Part shown: piece by piece, positions 8,168 through 16,790 of the stretch | Position numbering within the stretch: the stretch's first letter is position 1 | How the letters are laid out: each line of letters opens with the position of its first letter | NCBI GenBank assembly: GCA_005884765.1 | Contig: VAZV01000144.1 | Coordinates: 60,841-124,840, forward strand | Direction: 5' to 3' | Length of the DNA stretch: 64,000 nt | Origin: Alphaproteobacteria bacterium | Lineage (GTDB): Bacteria > Pseudomonadota > Alphaproteobacteria > Rhizobiales > Xanthobacteraceae | Program-made: the position numbers and the translations under genes | Notes under the pieces: generated by a model | Database searches by the model: none | Told to the model about the DNA's origin: nothing | What the model saw: only the letters and a program-made list of their open reading frames with translations

Positions 8168-9069
8168 GATCGAGTTGCCTCGGAATCAGTGCAACCTTCC
8201 GTGCCTAGGACATAAGTAACCCCGCCCTCGGCGCTCCGCGGTTCGGTGCCGCCCGCTCGAGCCGGAAGGCCCGTCATAAAGCCCTCAAATCCTTTCGCAA
8301 AGGCATCGGGCTGTTCGAGGAACGGCGAATGTCCGCCTTCGAAGACCGTGAGCGTGTAACTCTTGAGCTGCTTAATTGCGGGCAGACAGTATTTCAGCGG
8401 CAGGACGCCGTCGCGCTTCGCCCAGGCCACCCAGATGGGAACATCGAGGCTCGCCGCCAAGCCCCGCACGTCGGCGTCCCGCCGTCCGAAGGAAGCCCAA
8501 GCCTGCCGGAGCACCGGAGCGCTCCTCCTTGCAGCTTTGACGATCAGCCGGCGCTGCGCGCGCGCGGCAGCACCACGTAGGATCATCGAATAGTGCAGCG
8601 CGAACGCCAGGCCGAACCACCAGGCGCCCCGCTCGCCGGCCGCGAAGAATCCCTCGAAGAAGCGGCAGATGCGGGTGACCGCCGACGTAATCTCGACCAG
8701 CCCCCCGCTGTCGCAGAGGACGAGGCCGCGCAGGGGACGCCTCGCGGCAATCCGGATGGCCGCGGCGCCGCCGATGGAATTGCCGAGGATGACCGGGCTG
8801 ACGAGTCCAAGTGCGTCGATCACCTTGTCGGCGAGTTCGGCATAGCGCGCCGCGCTGGCCGGGCTGTGATCGAACGCGGATTGCCCCTGACCCGGCCAGT
8901 CCAATCTGACAAATCTGTAGCTATGACCAAGGCACTGCGCGAGCGCATCGAAGTCGTGGCCGTCGTGGCCGACGGCATGCAAGCAGAGCACGGGTGTTCC
9001 CGTTCCCACGCTATCGACGTTGAGCGCCACCCCGTCGATCGTTACCTTTTCGATCTGCCCCAGTATCAT
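8164..9069 (-). CDS. Alpha/beta hydrolase
   Basis: This 301-residue serine hydrolase has an oxyanion region LCLHAVGHDGHDFDAL, nucleophile elbow GNSIGG (serine near residue 97), an acid in the AWAKRDGVLP segment, and a likely histidine in FEGGHSPFLEQP. The cap helices lie between residues about 125 and 200. It overlaps DoxX upstream and TetR downstream by ATGA junctions, so all three are coupled. The substrate is not predictable. The C-terminal 25 residues after GFMTGLPARAG are low in family character. Confidence 0.9.
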   Translation of the reverse strand: MILGQIEKVTIDGVALNVDSVGTGTPVLCLHAVGHDGHDFDALAQCLGHSYRFVRLDWPGQGQSAFDHSPASAARYAELADKVIDALGLVSPVILGNSIGGAAAIRIAARRPLRGLVLCDSGGLVEITSAVTRICRFFEGFFAAGERGAWWFGLAFALHYSMILRGAAARAQRRLIVKAARRSAPVLRQAWASFGRRDADVRGLAASLDVPIWVAWAKRDGVLPLKYCLPAIKQLKSYTLTVFEGGHSPFLEQPDAFAKGFEGFMTGLPARAGGTEPRSAEGGVTYVLGTEGCTDSEATRS

Positions 9070-9476
9070 GCGCCGCTCCCGACGGCTTGGCTAGCGGACC
9101 CGTCCGCGGCCTTTACACGCCTTCCACTCCAAACCCCTGCGGCGATCGCGAGCAGGCCGCCCGCGATGGCAAGGTCCTTGAAGAACAGCGTGCGTTCGGC
9201 GGGCACGGCGAAGTTGAAATGAAAGATGGAGGCCGTCAGAACGCAGAAGACGGCTAGGGCGCCGGCTGACCAGACCAGGCGCCGGCCGAGGAGAAGCGCC
9301 GCTCCGGCGCCAATTTCCAGCGCGATCACCGCCCAGAGCAAATATCCCGGGACGTGGAATTCCGCCATGTGCGCAAGGTATGGGGCGGGACCTAGTAGCT
9401 TCGCCGTTCCGGCCAGCAGGAACAGGAGTGCAAGCAAAGCGCGCCCCACGACAGCGGCGATTGAGGGATAGGACAT
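9066..9476 (-). CDS. DoxX family membrane protein
   Basis: This 136-residue protein has four predicted membrane helices, and DoxX-type sequence begins at VGRALLALLFLLAGTAKLLG. DoxX-like proteins are often linked to redox or quinone metabolism. I took the ATG at 9476 because the family starts there; the frame runs open upstream only as an out-of-register continuation of the broken SDR gene. Its stop overlaps the hydrolase start by 4 bp. Confidence 0.85.
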   Translation of the reverse strand: MSYPSIAAVVGRALLALLFLLAGTAKLLGPAPYLAHMAEFHVPGYLLWAVIALEIGAGAALLLGRRLVWSAGALAVFCVLTASIFHFNFAVPAERTLFFKDLAIAGGLLAIAAGVWSGRRVKAADGSASQAVGSGA

Positions 9477-9501
9477 GGCGATTGTACCTTTCTGGTTGGC
9501 G

Positions 9502-10262
9502 CTAGCGATAGGCGGGCGCTCCGCAGTTGAGTCGCGCCGCCATGGACGATGATCTCCGCGCCCAGCATGAAGCTGGAATCGTCGGATGCGAGTAAGAGAG
9601 CCGCACTTGCCATTTCCTTGGGGCGTTCCGAGCCGCCCGGCTGGAATAGACCTCTGCAGCCGGCGCTGTGTCGGTTCGACTATGTCGGCGGGCACGCCGG
9701 TCCTCTCCCAGACCGGCGTTGCCGTCGGGCCGGGGCTGAGCACATTCACGCGGATGCCGCGCTTGACGAGATCCGCCGAGAAGCCCCTCGCCAAAGAGCG
9801 CACAGCGGCTTTCGAAGCAGCGTAGCCAGCGAGCCATTGTAAGCACCAGCGGAAGCATTGAGGATGATTGTGCTTCCTGGCTTGAGTAGCGGCAGCGCCG
9901 CCTGGACGGTGAAGAACACGCCCTTCACGTTGACGGCGAAGAGTTCGTCGAAGACCGCTTCGGGCGCCTGGCCCAGCGGGGGTCGCGCGCCCCACGCCAG
10001 CGTTGACGAACAGGATGTCGAGGCCATCGACCTGACCGGCGATTGCGGCGAACAGCTTGTCGATCTCCCGGGACGTTTTCTGCGTCCTCCGTATGGTGAT
10101 GGCCTGCGAGCCGACACTGCGCGCTCCGGCGTCAAGCGTTTCGCGGTTGCGCTCCGTTAGGAAAACGCGGGCGCCTTCTTCGATAAACACTCGCGCACTT
10201 TCCAGTCCGATCCCGCTATTCCCATCGGTAATCAGGGCAATCTTCCCGCTGAGCTTTCCCAT
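9502..10262 (-). pseudogene. SDR family oxidoreductase, broken by several frameshifts
   Basis: A short-chain dehydrogenase can be read only by switching frames. The N-terminus MGKLSGKIALITDGNSGIG runs to about VNAGVGRATP, then the frame changes for the middle (VFDELFAVNVKGVFFTVQAA to IILNASAGAYNGSL). It changes back for YAASKAAVRSLARGFSADL, where Y and K are the catalytic pair, and changes again for the end (MASAALLLASDDSSFMLGAEI to HGGATQL). At least three frameshifts are needed. It is the promoter-proximal member of an operon whose later genes are intact. The first glycine of the cofactor motif is also Asp (TDGNSGIG). Confidence 0.8.
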
Positions 10263-10264
10263 AA

Positions 10265-10311
10265 ATCACTTTTGTGATATTGACATCACAAAGGTGATGT
10301 ATATATCACAT
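10265..10311. promoter_or_regulatory. Phased operator: ATCAC-N4-GTGAT palindromes
   Basis: Two copies of the 14-bp palindrome ATCAC-N4-GTGAT lie at 10265-10278 and 10285-10298. A third ATCAC half-site starts at 10305. The units start exactly 20 bp apart, close to two helical turns. They sit directly upstream of the SDR start (10262) and over a possible rightward promoter. The likely ligand is a dimeric repressor, possibly the operon's own TetR protein. Confidence 0.65.
10280..10307 (+). promoter_or_regulatory. Possible sigma-70 promoter reading rightward
   Basis: A consensus -35 box TTGACA (10280-10285) is followed after 16 bp by TATATC (10302-10307). One operator palindrome lies between the two boxes and a half-site overlaps the -10, so a bound repressor would block it. 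It points to the small remnant gene at 10366. Confidence 0.45.
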
Positions 10312-10365
10312 AGAGTCAAGACGCTGCTTGGGCAGTCCCCGCAGATAGTTCGGAGTGGTACACGG

Positions 10366-10610
10366 ATGAATGAAAAAATGTCATCAAGGAATTGTCTGAT
10401 CTCAAGGATCAGGCATTGAAGGCTTCAGCCGAAAACGACCGTGAATTCTACGATGGCTATGTTGATCCAGAGGCCACCGGGACCGGTGATCGATGCCGCG
10501 GGGAAGTGGAGGCGGCCGCCAGCGCGGTTCGCAGGAAGAGACTTTCACTTGGTGGCCGCGTTCGACTTCCATCGGCAGATCGTCTTCAACGGTCCCCACG
10601 CGAAACATGA
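10366..10610 (+). pseudogene. Possible SnoaL/NTF2-like protein remnant
   Basis: ATG at 10366 gives MNEK and then loses frame. One base away the sequence reads VIKELSDLKDQALKASAEND followed by REFYDGYVDPEAT, which resembles the N-terminal helix and FY motif of NTF2/SnoaL-like proteins. After that no frame looks convincing. It lies divergent from the broken SDR behind the shared operator. The assignment is weak. From 10611 to 10917 I see no gene. The stretch around 10735-10845, with TTGCCCGACGTGTCAAGTGT and TTTGCATGGGGTTGTTTTCG, looks like sequence I recall as recurrent in Bradyrhizobium intergenic regions. Confidence 0.3.
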
Positions 10611-10917
10611 TCGCATCGATGCATCGAAGCCGTCACAATGCAGCGCCCGATATAGGTGAGGCCGTTTCGCCTGACGTCACGCCGAGCACGCGCCCTTCCG
10701 CGCCCGCGGTCGTTTAATCGATTATGCGATGATGAACCAGTGCTGCTGATTTGCCCGACGTGTCAAGTGTCGGCTCAAAGCGTTGGCGCCGGCGACCGCG
10801 TGCTACTTTGCATGGGGTTGTTTTCGATATTTTTGGCGGGGGCTGCGGCAACCGGCGCGACAGCGAGACATCCTGCCTGAAGGGCATATGCTGGCGAGGC
10901 CTGCGTTTGCAACGAAA

Positions 10918-10994
10918 TGGCGCACCCGACACGATTCGAACGTGTGACCTTTGCCTTCGGAGGGCAACGCTCTATCCAGCTGAGCTACGGGTGC
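10918..10994 (-). tRNA. tRNA-Arg (CCG)
   Basis: On the minus strand the sequence folds as a complete 77-nt tRNA with encoded CCA. The acceptor GCACCCG pairs with CGGGTGC, the D-arm holds AGCTCAGCTGGATAGAGC, the anticodon loop CTCCGAA gives anticodon CCG, and the T-loop is TTCGAAT. Confidence 0.95.
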
Positions 10995-11143
10995 ATTAGG
11001 TGCCTCGTTTAGCCGATTGGCCTGATATCGGCAACGGCCTTGCTCCGGGTTGTCCAGCGCGGTTCAACCCGTCGACGGCGCTTCACGGAACGCGCAACCG
11101 GGCCCAGGAGCGATGTCTATGGGCCCGCTGGAATGTGGCGGTA

Positions 11144-11548
11144 TCAGGCAGGCACGATGACCTTGCCGATCGGCCATAGCGCTATGCCGGCAAGCTTCAG
11201 ATGCGCCCATGCGAAGGGGATGCCGATGATCGTCGCGGCCAGGATGATCGCGGTGACAAGGTGGCCGAGCGCGAGCCACCAGCCGGCAAGCATGAGCCAG
11301 ATCAGATTGCCAATCACGCCGAGCGGGCCGGTCCCGATATCCGGCTGGCCGGTGACTTCGTCGCGGCGCAGCGCCTTCGAGCCGAATGGCAGCAAGGTAT
11401 AGACGGCGATATTGAACGCCGCGCGCGCCCACGGCAGGCCGATAATCGTGATGGCCATGACGATGGCGGCGATTAGCCAGCCAAAGGCCATCCAGGCGCC
11501 GCCGATCAAAATCCAGAAGATGTTGAGGAGGATGGACACAGGCTGCAT
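11144..11548 (-). CDS. YccF domain-containing inner membrane protein
   Basis: This 134-residue membrane protein has the duplicated YccF pattern: NIFWILIGGAWMAFGWL with ITIIGLPWARAAF in the first half, and NLIWLMLAGWWLALGHL with TIIGIPFAWAHLKL in the second. Each half contributes two membrane helices. Its function is not established, though E. coli YccF is an inner membrane protein. It appears to be a single gene between tRNA-Arg and the GGDEF-EAL genes. Confidence 0.9.
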   Translation of the reverse strand: MQPVSILLNIFWILIGGAWMAFGWLIAAIVMAITIIGLPWARAAFNIAVYTLLPFGSKALRRDEVTGQPDIGTGPLGVIGNLIWLMLAGWWLALGHLVTAIILAATIIGIPFAWAHLKLAGIALWPIGKVIVPA

Positions 11549-11653
11549 GCGAGGACCCGTCGCGCGAGGGTTTGTTGCCGGCTCTTATAGACCCCGGGGC
11601 GGCAACGGCGATAGTTGCAGTTCTTGCCGGCAACGATAGCGCCGCTGGAATCG

Positions 11654-14600
11654 CTAAGCCACCGCGGCTGCAGTTCCGCCGCCCGTACCGAGCAGCTTCC
11701 TCACTTCCGCGCTGGGCTTGGCGGCGCTGAACAAATAGCCCTGCATCTCGGTGCAGCCCAAGGTGCGAAGCATTTGCTTTTGCGGTTCGGTCTCGACGCC
11801 TTCCGCCGTCGTCGCCATGTTGCGGGAGGCCGCGATGTTGACCACGGCCTGCACGATCGCGGATGAGCCTCCGGCGTGCGCAATGTCGGTGACGAAGCTG
11901 CGATCGATCTTGATCTTGTCGAACGGGAAGCGCTTCAGATAGCTCAGCGAGGAGTAGCCGGTGCCGAAATCGTCAAGCGCAATGCGCACGCCGATGTCGC
12001 GCAGCTGATGCAGGATGGCGAGCGCAGCCTCGTCGTCGCCGATCAGGACGGCCTCGGTGATCTCGAGCTCCAGCCGCCGCGGCGGCAGCCCGGAAGCGGC
12101 AAGCGCGCTGGTGACCTTCAGCGCCAGCGTCGCGCATTTGAACTGAACCGGCGAAACGTTGACGGCGAGGCGGACATGATCCGGCCAGCAAACAGCCTCG
12201 GCGCAAGCGGTCCTGAGTACCCAATCGCCGAGTTCGTTGATCAGGCCGGTGTCTTCCGCAACCGGAATGAATTCGGCCGGCGAGACCATGCCGCGTTCGG
12301 GATGACGCCAGCGCAGCAACGCCTCGCACCCCGACACTTCGTCACGCTGGAGATCGACGACGGGCTGGTAATGGATCTCGAAGCTGCCGTCGACCATCGC
12401 CTGCCGCAGGTCGAGTTCCATGGAAAGCCGGGCCTTGGCGCTGGCGTGCATGGCCGGCTCGAATAAGCGGTGGGTGCGCCGCCCCTCGGCCTTGGCGGCA
12501 TACATCGCAAGATCGGCGTTCTTGATGAGCTGGTCGAGCTCGGTGCCATGCTGTGGCGCCAGCGCAATGCCGATAGAGGCATCGGTTGAAAGCTGGTGAC
12601 CGAGGCACTGATAGGGCTGGCGGATCGCATCATGAATTCGCGTTACGAATTCCGTCACCTCAGCGGTGCTTCCGACCGCCGTCTGGATCACCGCAAACTC
12701 GTCGCCGCCGAGCCGTGCGACCAGGTCGGTCTCCTTGAGGCAGCCCCGGATGCGGGCCGCCAAGGTCTTCAACAGTTCGTCACCGACGTGATGTCCGAGC
12801 GAGTCGTTGATGCCCTTGAACTCGTCGATGTCGATATAAAGCAACGCGAACTGCTCGCCACGGCCGGTCTTCGCTAATTCGCGCTCGATTTGCGCGCGGA
12901 ACATCGCCCGGTTCGGCAAATCGGTGAGCGCGTCGTAATGCGCCATGCGCGCGATCTTCTCGTCGGCGCGCCGCCGTTCGGTGACATCTTCGACGACATT
13001 GATGATATAGCGCGTCTCGCCGGTCTGATCCGGAATGCCGATCCGCCTTGAGGTGACATAGCGCTGGCCCTGCGTCAGGCTTTGCGCGGGAGCGACATCC
13101 AGGAACAGGCCATCGGGCGATTGCAGCGCCCTCGCATCGTCGGCGGCGATGATTTCGGCGGCAGCTTTCGGAAACAGGTCGAAGGCGGTTTTGCCGGCGA
13201 TCGCATCGCACGGCAAGCCGAAGTGGATCTCGGCCACACGGTTTGCCAGCACGTAGCGGTGATCGCGGACGTCCTTGACGGTGATTTGGGTGGGTATGTG
13301 ATCGATGATCTGGCGCAGGAATGCATAGTTGCGGTCGCGTTCTTGTTCGAGATTGCGGCGTGCCGTGATGTCCTCAATGGTCGCGACCCATCCGCCTTTC
13401 GTCAAGGGCTTGTTGACGATCATGAATGCGCGTCCGTCGCCGCATTCCATGACGGTCGAGGAGACCTTGCCCTGGGCGACGTTGCGCATGATGTCTGAAC
13501 AAAATTCGTGAACGTCGCCATCGTAGGATCCAGTGTCCTTGCGGTGCTGGATCAGATCGTAGAAATGGCAGCCAGGCTTCGCGATTTCGGTCGACAGCCC
13601 ATACATGTCGATATAGCGCTGGTTGCAAATTACCACGCGGGCGGAAGCGTCGTACAGCACGAGGCCCTGCGTCATGTTGTTGAGCGCGGTATCCAGCCGA
13701 TGTTTTTCGGACTCCAGCCGCCGCTGGGATTCCTGATTCTGCCGGTTGATCTGCCGCACGATTGAATAGAGGATGAAGGCAAGGATCGACGCCGACAGCG
13801 CTGCGGCCACAATCAGAAGCCTGGTTTGCTCGCGCCAGTCCGACAGTGCGGCCGCAACGGTGTTGGTCGCGACAATCACCATCGGGAAATGGCTGAGCTC
13901 GGCCGCGGAGCCGAGCCGGTCTTGGTGGTCGACCGGACTTTGTATACGCAGCGTCTGCCGCCCGCCCTTGACCAGCACATTCTGCAACAATGGCGCCGAC
14001 CTGAGCTTCTTCCCGATCATCGAATCGATGTGCGGGTAACGTGCCAGCATGGTGCCGTCGCGATGGAACATGGAGATCGCCGCACCCGGTCCGAGCGCGA
14101 CGGAGGCGAAGAATCTCTCGCAACTGTCGGGGTCCAGGCGCCTTGTGACGGCACCCAAAAACACGCCGTTGCGCCCGGTCAGCCGGTGGGCGATTACGGT
14201 GGTCCAGCCGCCGGTGATGTAACTGCGAACCGGTTCGGCCGTCACCGCGTCCGATTGCGGGTTCGACTTGAAAGCCTTGAAATATTCCCGGTCGGCAACG
14301 TTGATCGACGGCACCGGCCAGGCGGCCGACGAGTTGATCATCTGTCCTTCCGAATCGAAGATCGTGACCTCGCCGATATAAGAGAGATTGCTGATCCTGG
14401 ACCTCAGCATCTCATGGGCCTCGGCGGTGGACATCCGTTCCTTGAACGCCGCGGGCGAAGCAATCCCGGAAATCTGCATCCGGGAGATCAAATCGTTGGC
14501 GACGATTTCGGAATCCTCGAGCTGCTGGTCGAAGTGACGGGCAAGCAGCAACACGGTATTTTCCAGCTCGCGTTCGCCGTTGGTCAGCGCGCGCTCGCGG

Positions 14601-14770
14601 AACTCGCCGACCATCGCGATGGTGCCGATGATGATCGCCGCGACCAGGAAGCCGCCGCAGACTGTCAGCCAAAGCACTGGGCCCCGCCGTATCGACGCGG
14701 CAATGAGATGCGGCCCAGTCGCAGTGGTTCGGGACATTCTGCCCCAAAGGGTGGAGATTAATGCGTGCAT
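11654..14770 (-). CDS. Membrane-bound sensor GGDEF-EAL protein (c-di-GMP turnover)
   Basis: This 1038-residue protein starts with a membrane helix (about 30-55), a periplasmic dCache-like sensor (about 60-315) and a second helix (about 320-340). Two PAS domains follow (about 355-475 and 480-600), then GGDEF (signature RLGGDEF, GGDEF at 688-692) and EAL (E816-A817-L818). The EAL domain keeps the later metal and catalytic motifs: NVSPVQF, LEITE, DDFGTGYSSLSYL, KIDRSFV and AEGVET. Both activities, cyclic-di-GMP synthesis and breakdown, look chemically possible. GGAG precedes the ATG. A second GGDEF-EAL gene lies immediately upstream on the same strand. Confidence 0.92.
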   Translation of the reverse strand: MHALISTLWGRMSRTTATGPHLIAASIRRGPVLWLTVCGGFLVAAIIIGTIAMVGEFRERALTNGERELENTVLLLARHFDQQLEDSEIVANDLISRMQISGIASPAAFKERMSTAEAHEMLRSRISNLSYIGEVTIFDSEGQMINSSAAWPVPSINVADREYFKAFKSNPQSDAVTAEPVRSYITGGWTTVIAHRLTGRNGVFLGAVTRRLDPDSCERFFASVALGPGAAISMFHRDGTMLARYPHIDSMIGKKLRSAPLLQNVLVKGGRQTLRIQSPVDHQDRLGSAAELSHFPMVIVATNTVAAALSDWREQTRLLIVAAALSASILAFILYSIVRQINRQNQESQRRLESEKHRLDTALNNMTQGLVLYDASARVVICNQRYIDMYGLSTEIAKPGCHFYDLIQHRKDTGSYDGDVHEFCSDIMRNVAQGKVSSTVMECGDGRAFMIVNKPLTKGGWVATIEDITARRNLEQERDRNYAFLRQIIDHIPTQITVKDVRDHRYVLANRVAEIHFGLPCDAIAGKTAFDLFPKAAAEIIAADDARALQSPDGLFLDVAPAQSLTQGQRYVTSRRIGIPDQTGETRYIINVVEDVTERRRADEKIARMAHYDALTDLPNRAMFRAQIERELAKTGRGEQFALLYIDIDEFKGINDSLGHHVGDELLKTLAARIRGCLKETDLVARLGGDEFAVIQTAVGSTAEVTEFVTRIHDAIRQPYQCLGHQLSTDASIGIALAPQHGTELDQLIKNADLAMYAAKAEGRRTHRLFEPAMHASAKARLSMELDLRQAMVDGSFEIHYQPVVDLQRDEVSGCEALLRWRHPERGMVSPAEFIPVAEDTGLINELGDWVLRTACAEAVCWPDHVRLAVNVSPVQFKCATLALKVTSALAASGLPPRRLELEITEAVLIGDDEAALAILHQLRDIGVRIALDDFGTGYSSLSYLKRFPFDKIKIDRSFVTDIAHAGGSSAIVQAVVNIAASRNMATTAEGVETEPQKQMLRTLGCTEMQGYLFSAAKPSAEVRKLLGTGGGTAAAVA

Positions 14771-14883
14771 TCCCCGGCTCCGGAGCTACATGCATACAAT
14801 GCACAGATGGCACAGCAGTTAGGAAAACCGGTTACTTAAGGCTTAATCGATACTTAGCAGTCGCAAGCAGGGGGATGCGCGCG

Positions 14884-16668
14884 TCAACGCCGGTAGCCAT
14901 ACCCGCGCGAATAGGAGGCGCGCGTCGCCTCCTGCGGCCGGCTCGCCATGCTGGCGCGCGCTTCGCTGGCAAGCTGGGTAGCGGGCCTGAGCTCTTCCAG
15001 GAAGATCGGCGGCGCAAAATAAAAACCCTGCGCGCAGCGGATTTTGGTCGCGGCCTGCAGATAGGCCAGTTCCTCAAAGGACTCGACGCCCTCGGCGATG
15101 ACGTTCATGCCGAGTGCTTCGCTCAAGGATTCGATCGCCCGCAAGATGCCCTGGCTGCGCGGCCGTTTATGAATGTCGGTAATGAAGGAGCGGTCGATCT
15201 TGATCTCGTCGGCGGTGATGTCGGCGAGCGCCGACAGCGACGAGTAGCCGATTCCGAAATCGTCGATCGAGATGCCGACGCCGAGTTGACGGAAAATCGG
15301 CAGGATTTCCGTCTGGAAGTGGGTCTTGGCGACGAAGGCATCTTCCGTCACCTCGATCATGAATCGGCGGGGGAAACCGGTGCGCTCCAGCGCCCGCGCG
15401 AACGAGCGCATGAATTCCGCATTGCCGGCCTGCTTGGCCGCAATGTTGATGCTGATTGTGGTCTCGGGACCGAAAGTCTCGTTGATCAGATCGATCGACT
15501 TCACGATCTCCGCCAGCACGAGAAAAGTAAGTTCGTCGATCAGCCCCAGCTCGACGGCCAGGTTGATGAAGGTGCCCGGGGCCTGAATCACGCCTTCGTC
15601 GTCGCGCAGCCGCACCAGCGCTTCGATGCCCTTGACGGCTTTGGTTCTGATGTCGAACTTGGCCTGAAAGGCGCAGCAAAAGCGCTTTTCCAGGATCGCA
15701 TGTCGTAGCGACTGTTCGACCTTGATCCGCGCCTGCGCTTCGCGCTCCATGCTGGCGCTGAAAAAAGCCACCGCGCCCTTGCCGCTGCTCTTGACGCGAT
15801 ACATCGCGATATCGGCGTTCTGGCACAGCACGCCGTAACTCCTGCCGTGATCCGGATAAAGGCTGACGCCGATCGAGGTCGAGGCGAAGATCTCCGATCC
15901 GTCGATGAAAAACGGCGCGGTCACGCGCTCCAGCGTCGAGCGGATGTATTCCGCCACCTCATGCTCGTCCTGGATTGGACTGAGCAGCAGCAGGAACTCG
16001 TCGCCGGAGATCCGGGACAGCATGTCGGTTTCACGCAAATCCCGTCCGAGCCGCTTGGCGACCTCCACCAGCAGCGCATCACCGATGCCGTGGCCGTAAT
16101 AGTCGTTGATGTGCTTGAAATTATCGATGTCGAGAAACGCGAGGGCGAATTTCTCTTCTGCCCCGTCGCGGTTGAGCAGGCTGGCGGCGCGATGTTCAAT
16201 CACGCGCCGGGTCGGCAAGTCGGTCAATTCGTCGTAGTAGGCCGAACGGAACAACTGATCCTCGAAGGCCTTTTGCTCGCTGATGTCGGTGGAAGCCGAC
16301 AGCAGGAGGTTGCGGTCGGCGATGCGCACCACGCGATGCGAGGTCAGCAAGACCTGTTTGGCGCGGCCGTCGGTGATGTGTTCCTCGGCGATCGCCGGGC
16401 GGCCACCGCGAAGCAATTCGAGTCCGGCTTCGCGGCGTTGGTTTAATCCTTGCGAAGGCGGCGCGGTGGCCTCGCCGCCGGCAATCCTGAGCTGCGCCGC
16501 AGCCGCGTCATTGACCAGCAGGAATTCGCCGTGCTCGTCCTGAATCGTGACACCTGCAGGCAGCATCCTGAGCACGTCTCTCAGGATATTGAGCTCGGTT
16601 TCCGCCGCGTGCTCGCGCTCGTCGTGCGACGCGGCGATCGGCAGGTCATGTGCGGGGCGGCTTTGCAT
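14884..16668 (-). CDS. PAS-GGDEF-EAL protein with SGDEF variant
   Basis: This soluble 594-residue protein has a PAS-like segment (about residues 25-130), a GGDEF domain (about 140-305) and an EAL domain (about 320-570). The GGDEF signature is altered to SGDEF (residues 221-225). First-glycine changes are tolerated in some cyclases, so activity is uncertain. The EAL side keeps E349-A350-L351, IEVTED, DDFGIGYSSLSAL, KIDRSFITD and AEGVES, so phosphodiesterase activity is plausible. The C-terminal tail of about 25 residues is rich in Ser, Arg and Tyr. It lies between another GGDEF-EAL gene and an HWE kinase, all on the same strand. Confidence 0.9.
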   Translation of the reverse strand: MQSRPAHDLPIAASHDEREHAAETELNILRDVLRMLPAGVTIQDEHGEFLLVNDAAAAQLRIAGGEATAPPSQGLNQRREAGLELLRGGRPAIAEEHITDGRAKQVLLTSHRVVRIADRNLLLSASTDISEQKAFEDQLFRSAYYDELTDLPTRRVIEHRAASLLNRDGAEEKFALAFLDIDNFKHINDYYGHGIGDALLVEVAKRLGRDLRETDMLSRISGDEFLLLLSPIQDEHEVAEYIRSTLERVTAPFFIDGSEIFASTSIGVSLYPDHGRSYGVLCQNADIAMYRVKSSGKGAVAFFSASMEREAQARIKVEQSLRHAILEKRFCCAFQAKFDIRTKAVKGIEALVRLRDDEGVIQAPGTFINLAVELGLIDELTFLVLAEIVKSIDLINETFGPETTISINIAAKQAGNAEFMRSFARALERTGFPRRFMIEVTEDAFVAKTHFQTEILPIFRQLGVGISIDDFGIGYSSLSALADITADEIKIDRSFITDIHKRPRSQGILRAIESLSEALGMNVIAEGVESFEELAYLQAATKIRCAQGFYFAPPIFLEELRPATQLASEARASMASRPQEATRASYSRGYGYRR

Positions 16669-16790
16669 GGCAGCCCCGACTGTGATGATTTCCCTCTTAG
16701 TTTTGGTTAAGCAGAACTAAGAAACAGACGGCTGCCCGGACATTAAACCCTGCGGGCGTGGAGGCGCCGCTACTTGTCATTAACAGAACG

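Noticed and set aside
10273..10290. CRP/FNR-like site TGTGA...TCACA
   Set aside because: The spacing is 8 bp, whereas CRP sites need 6. The ATCAC-N4-GTGAT description explains the bases better.
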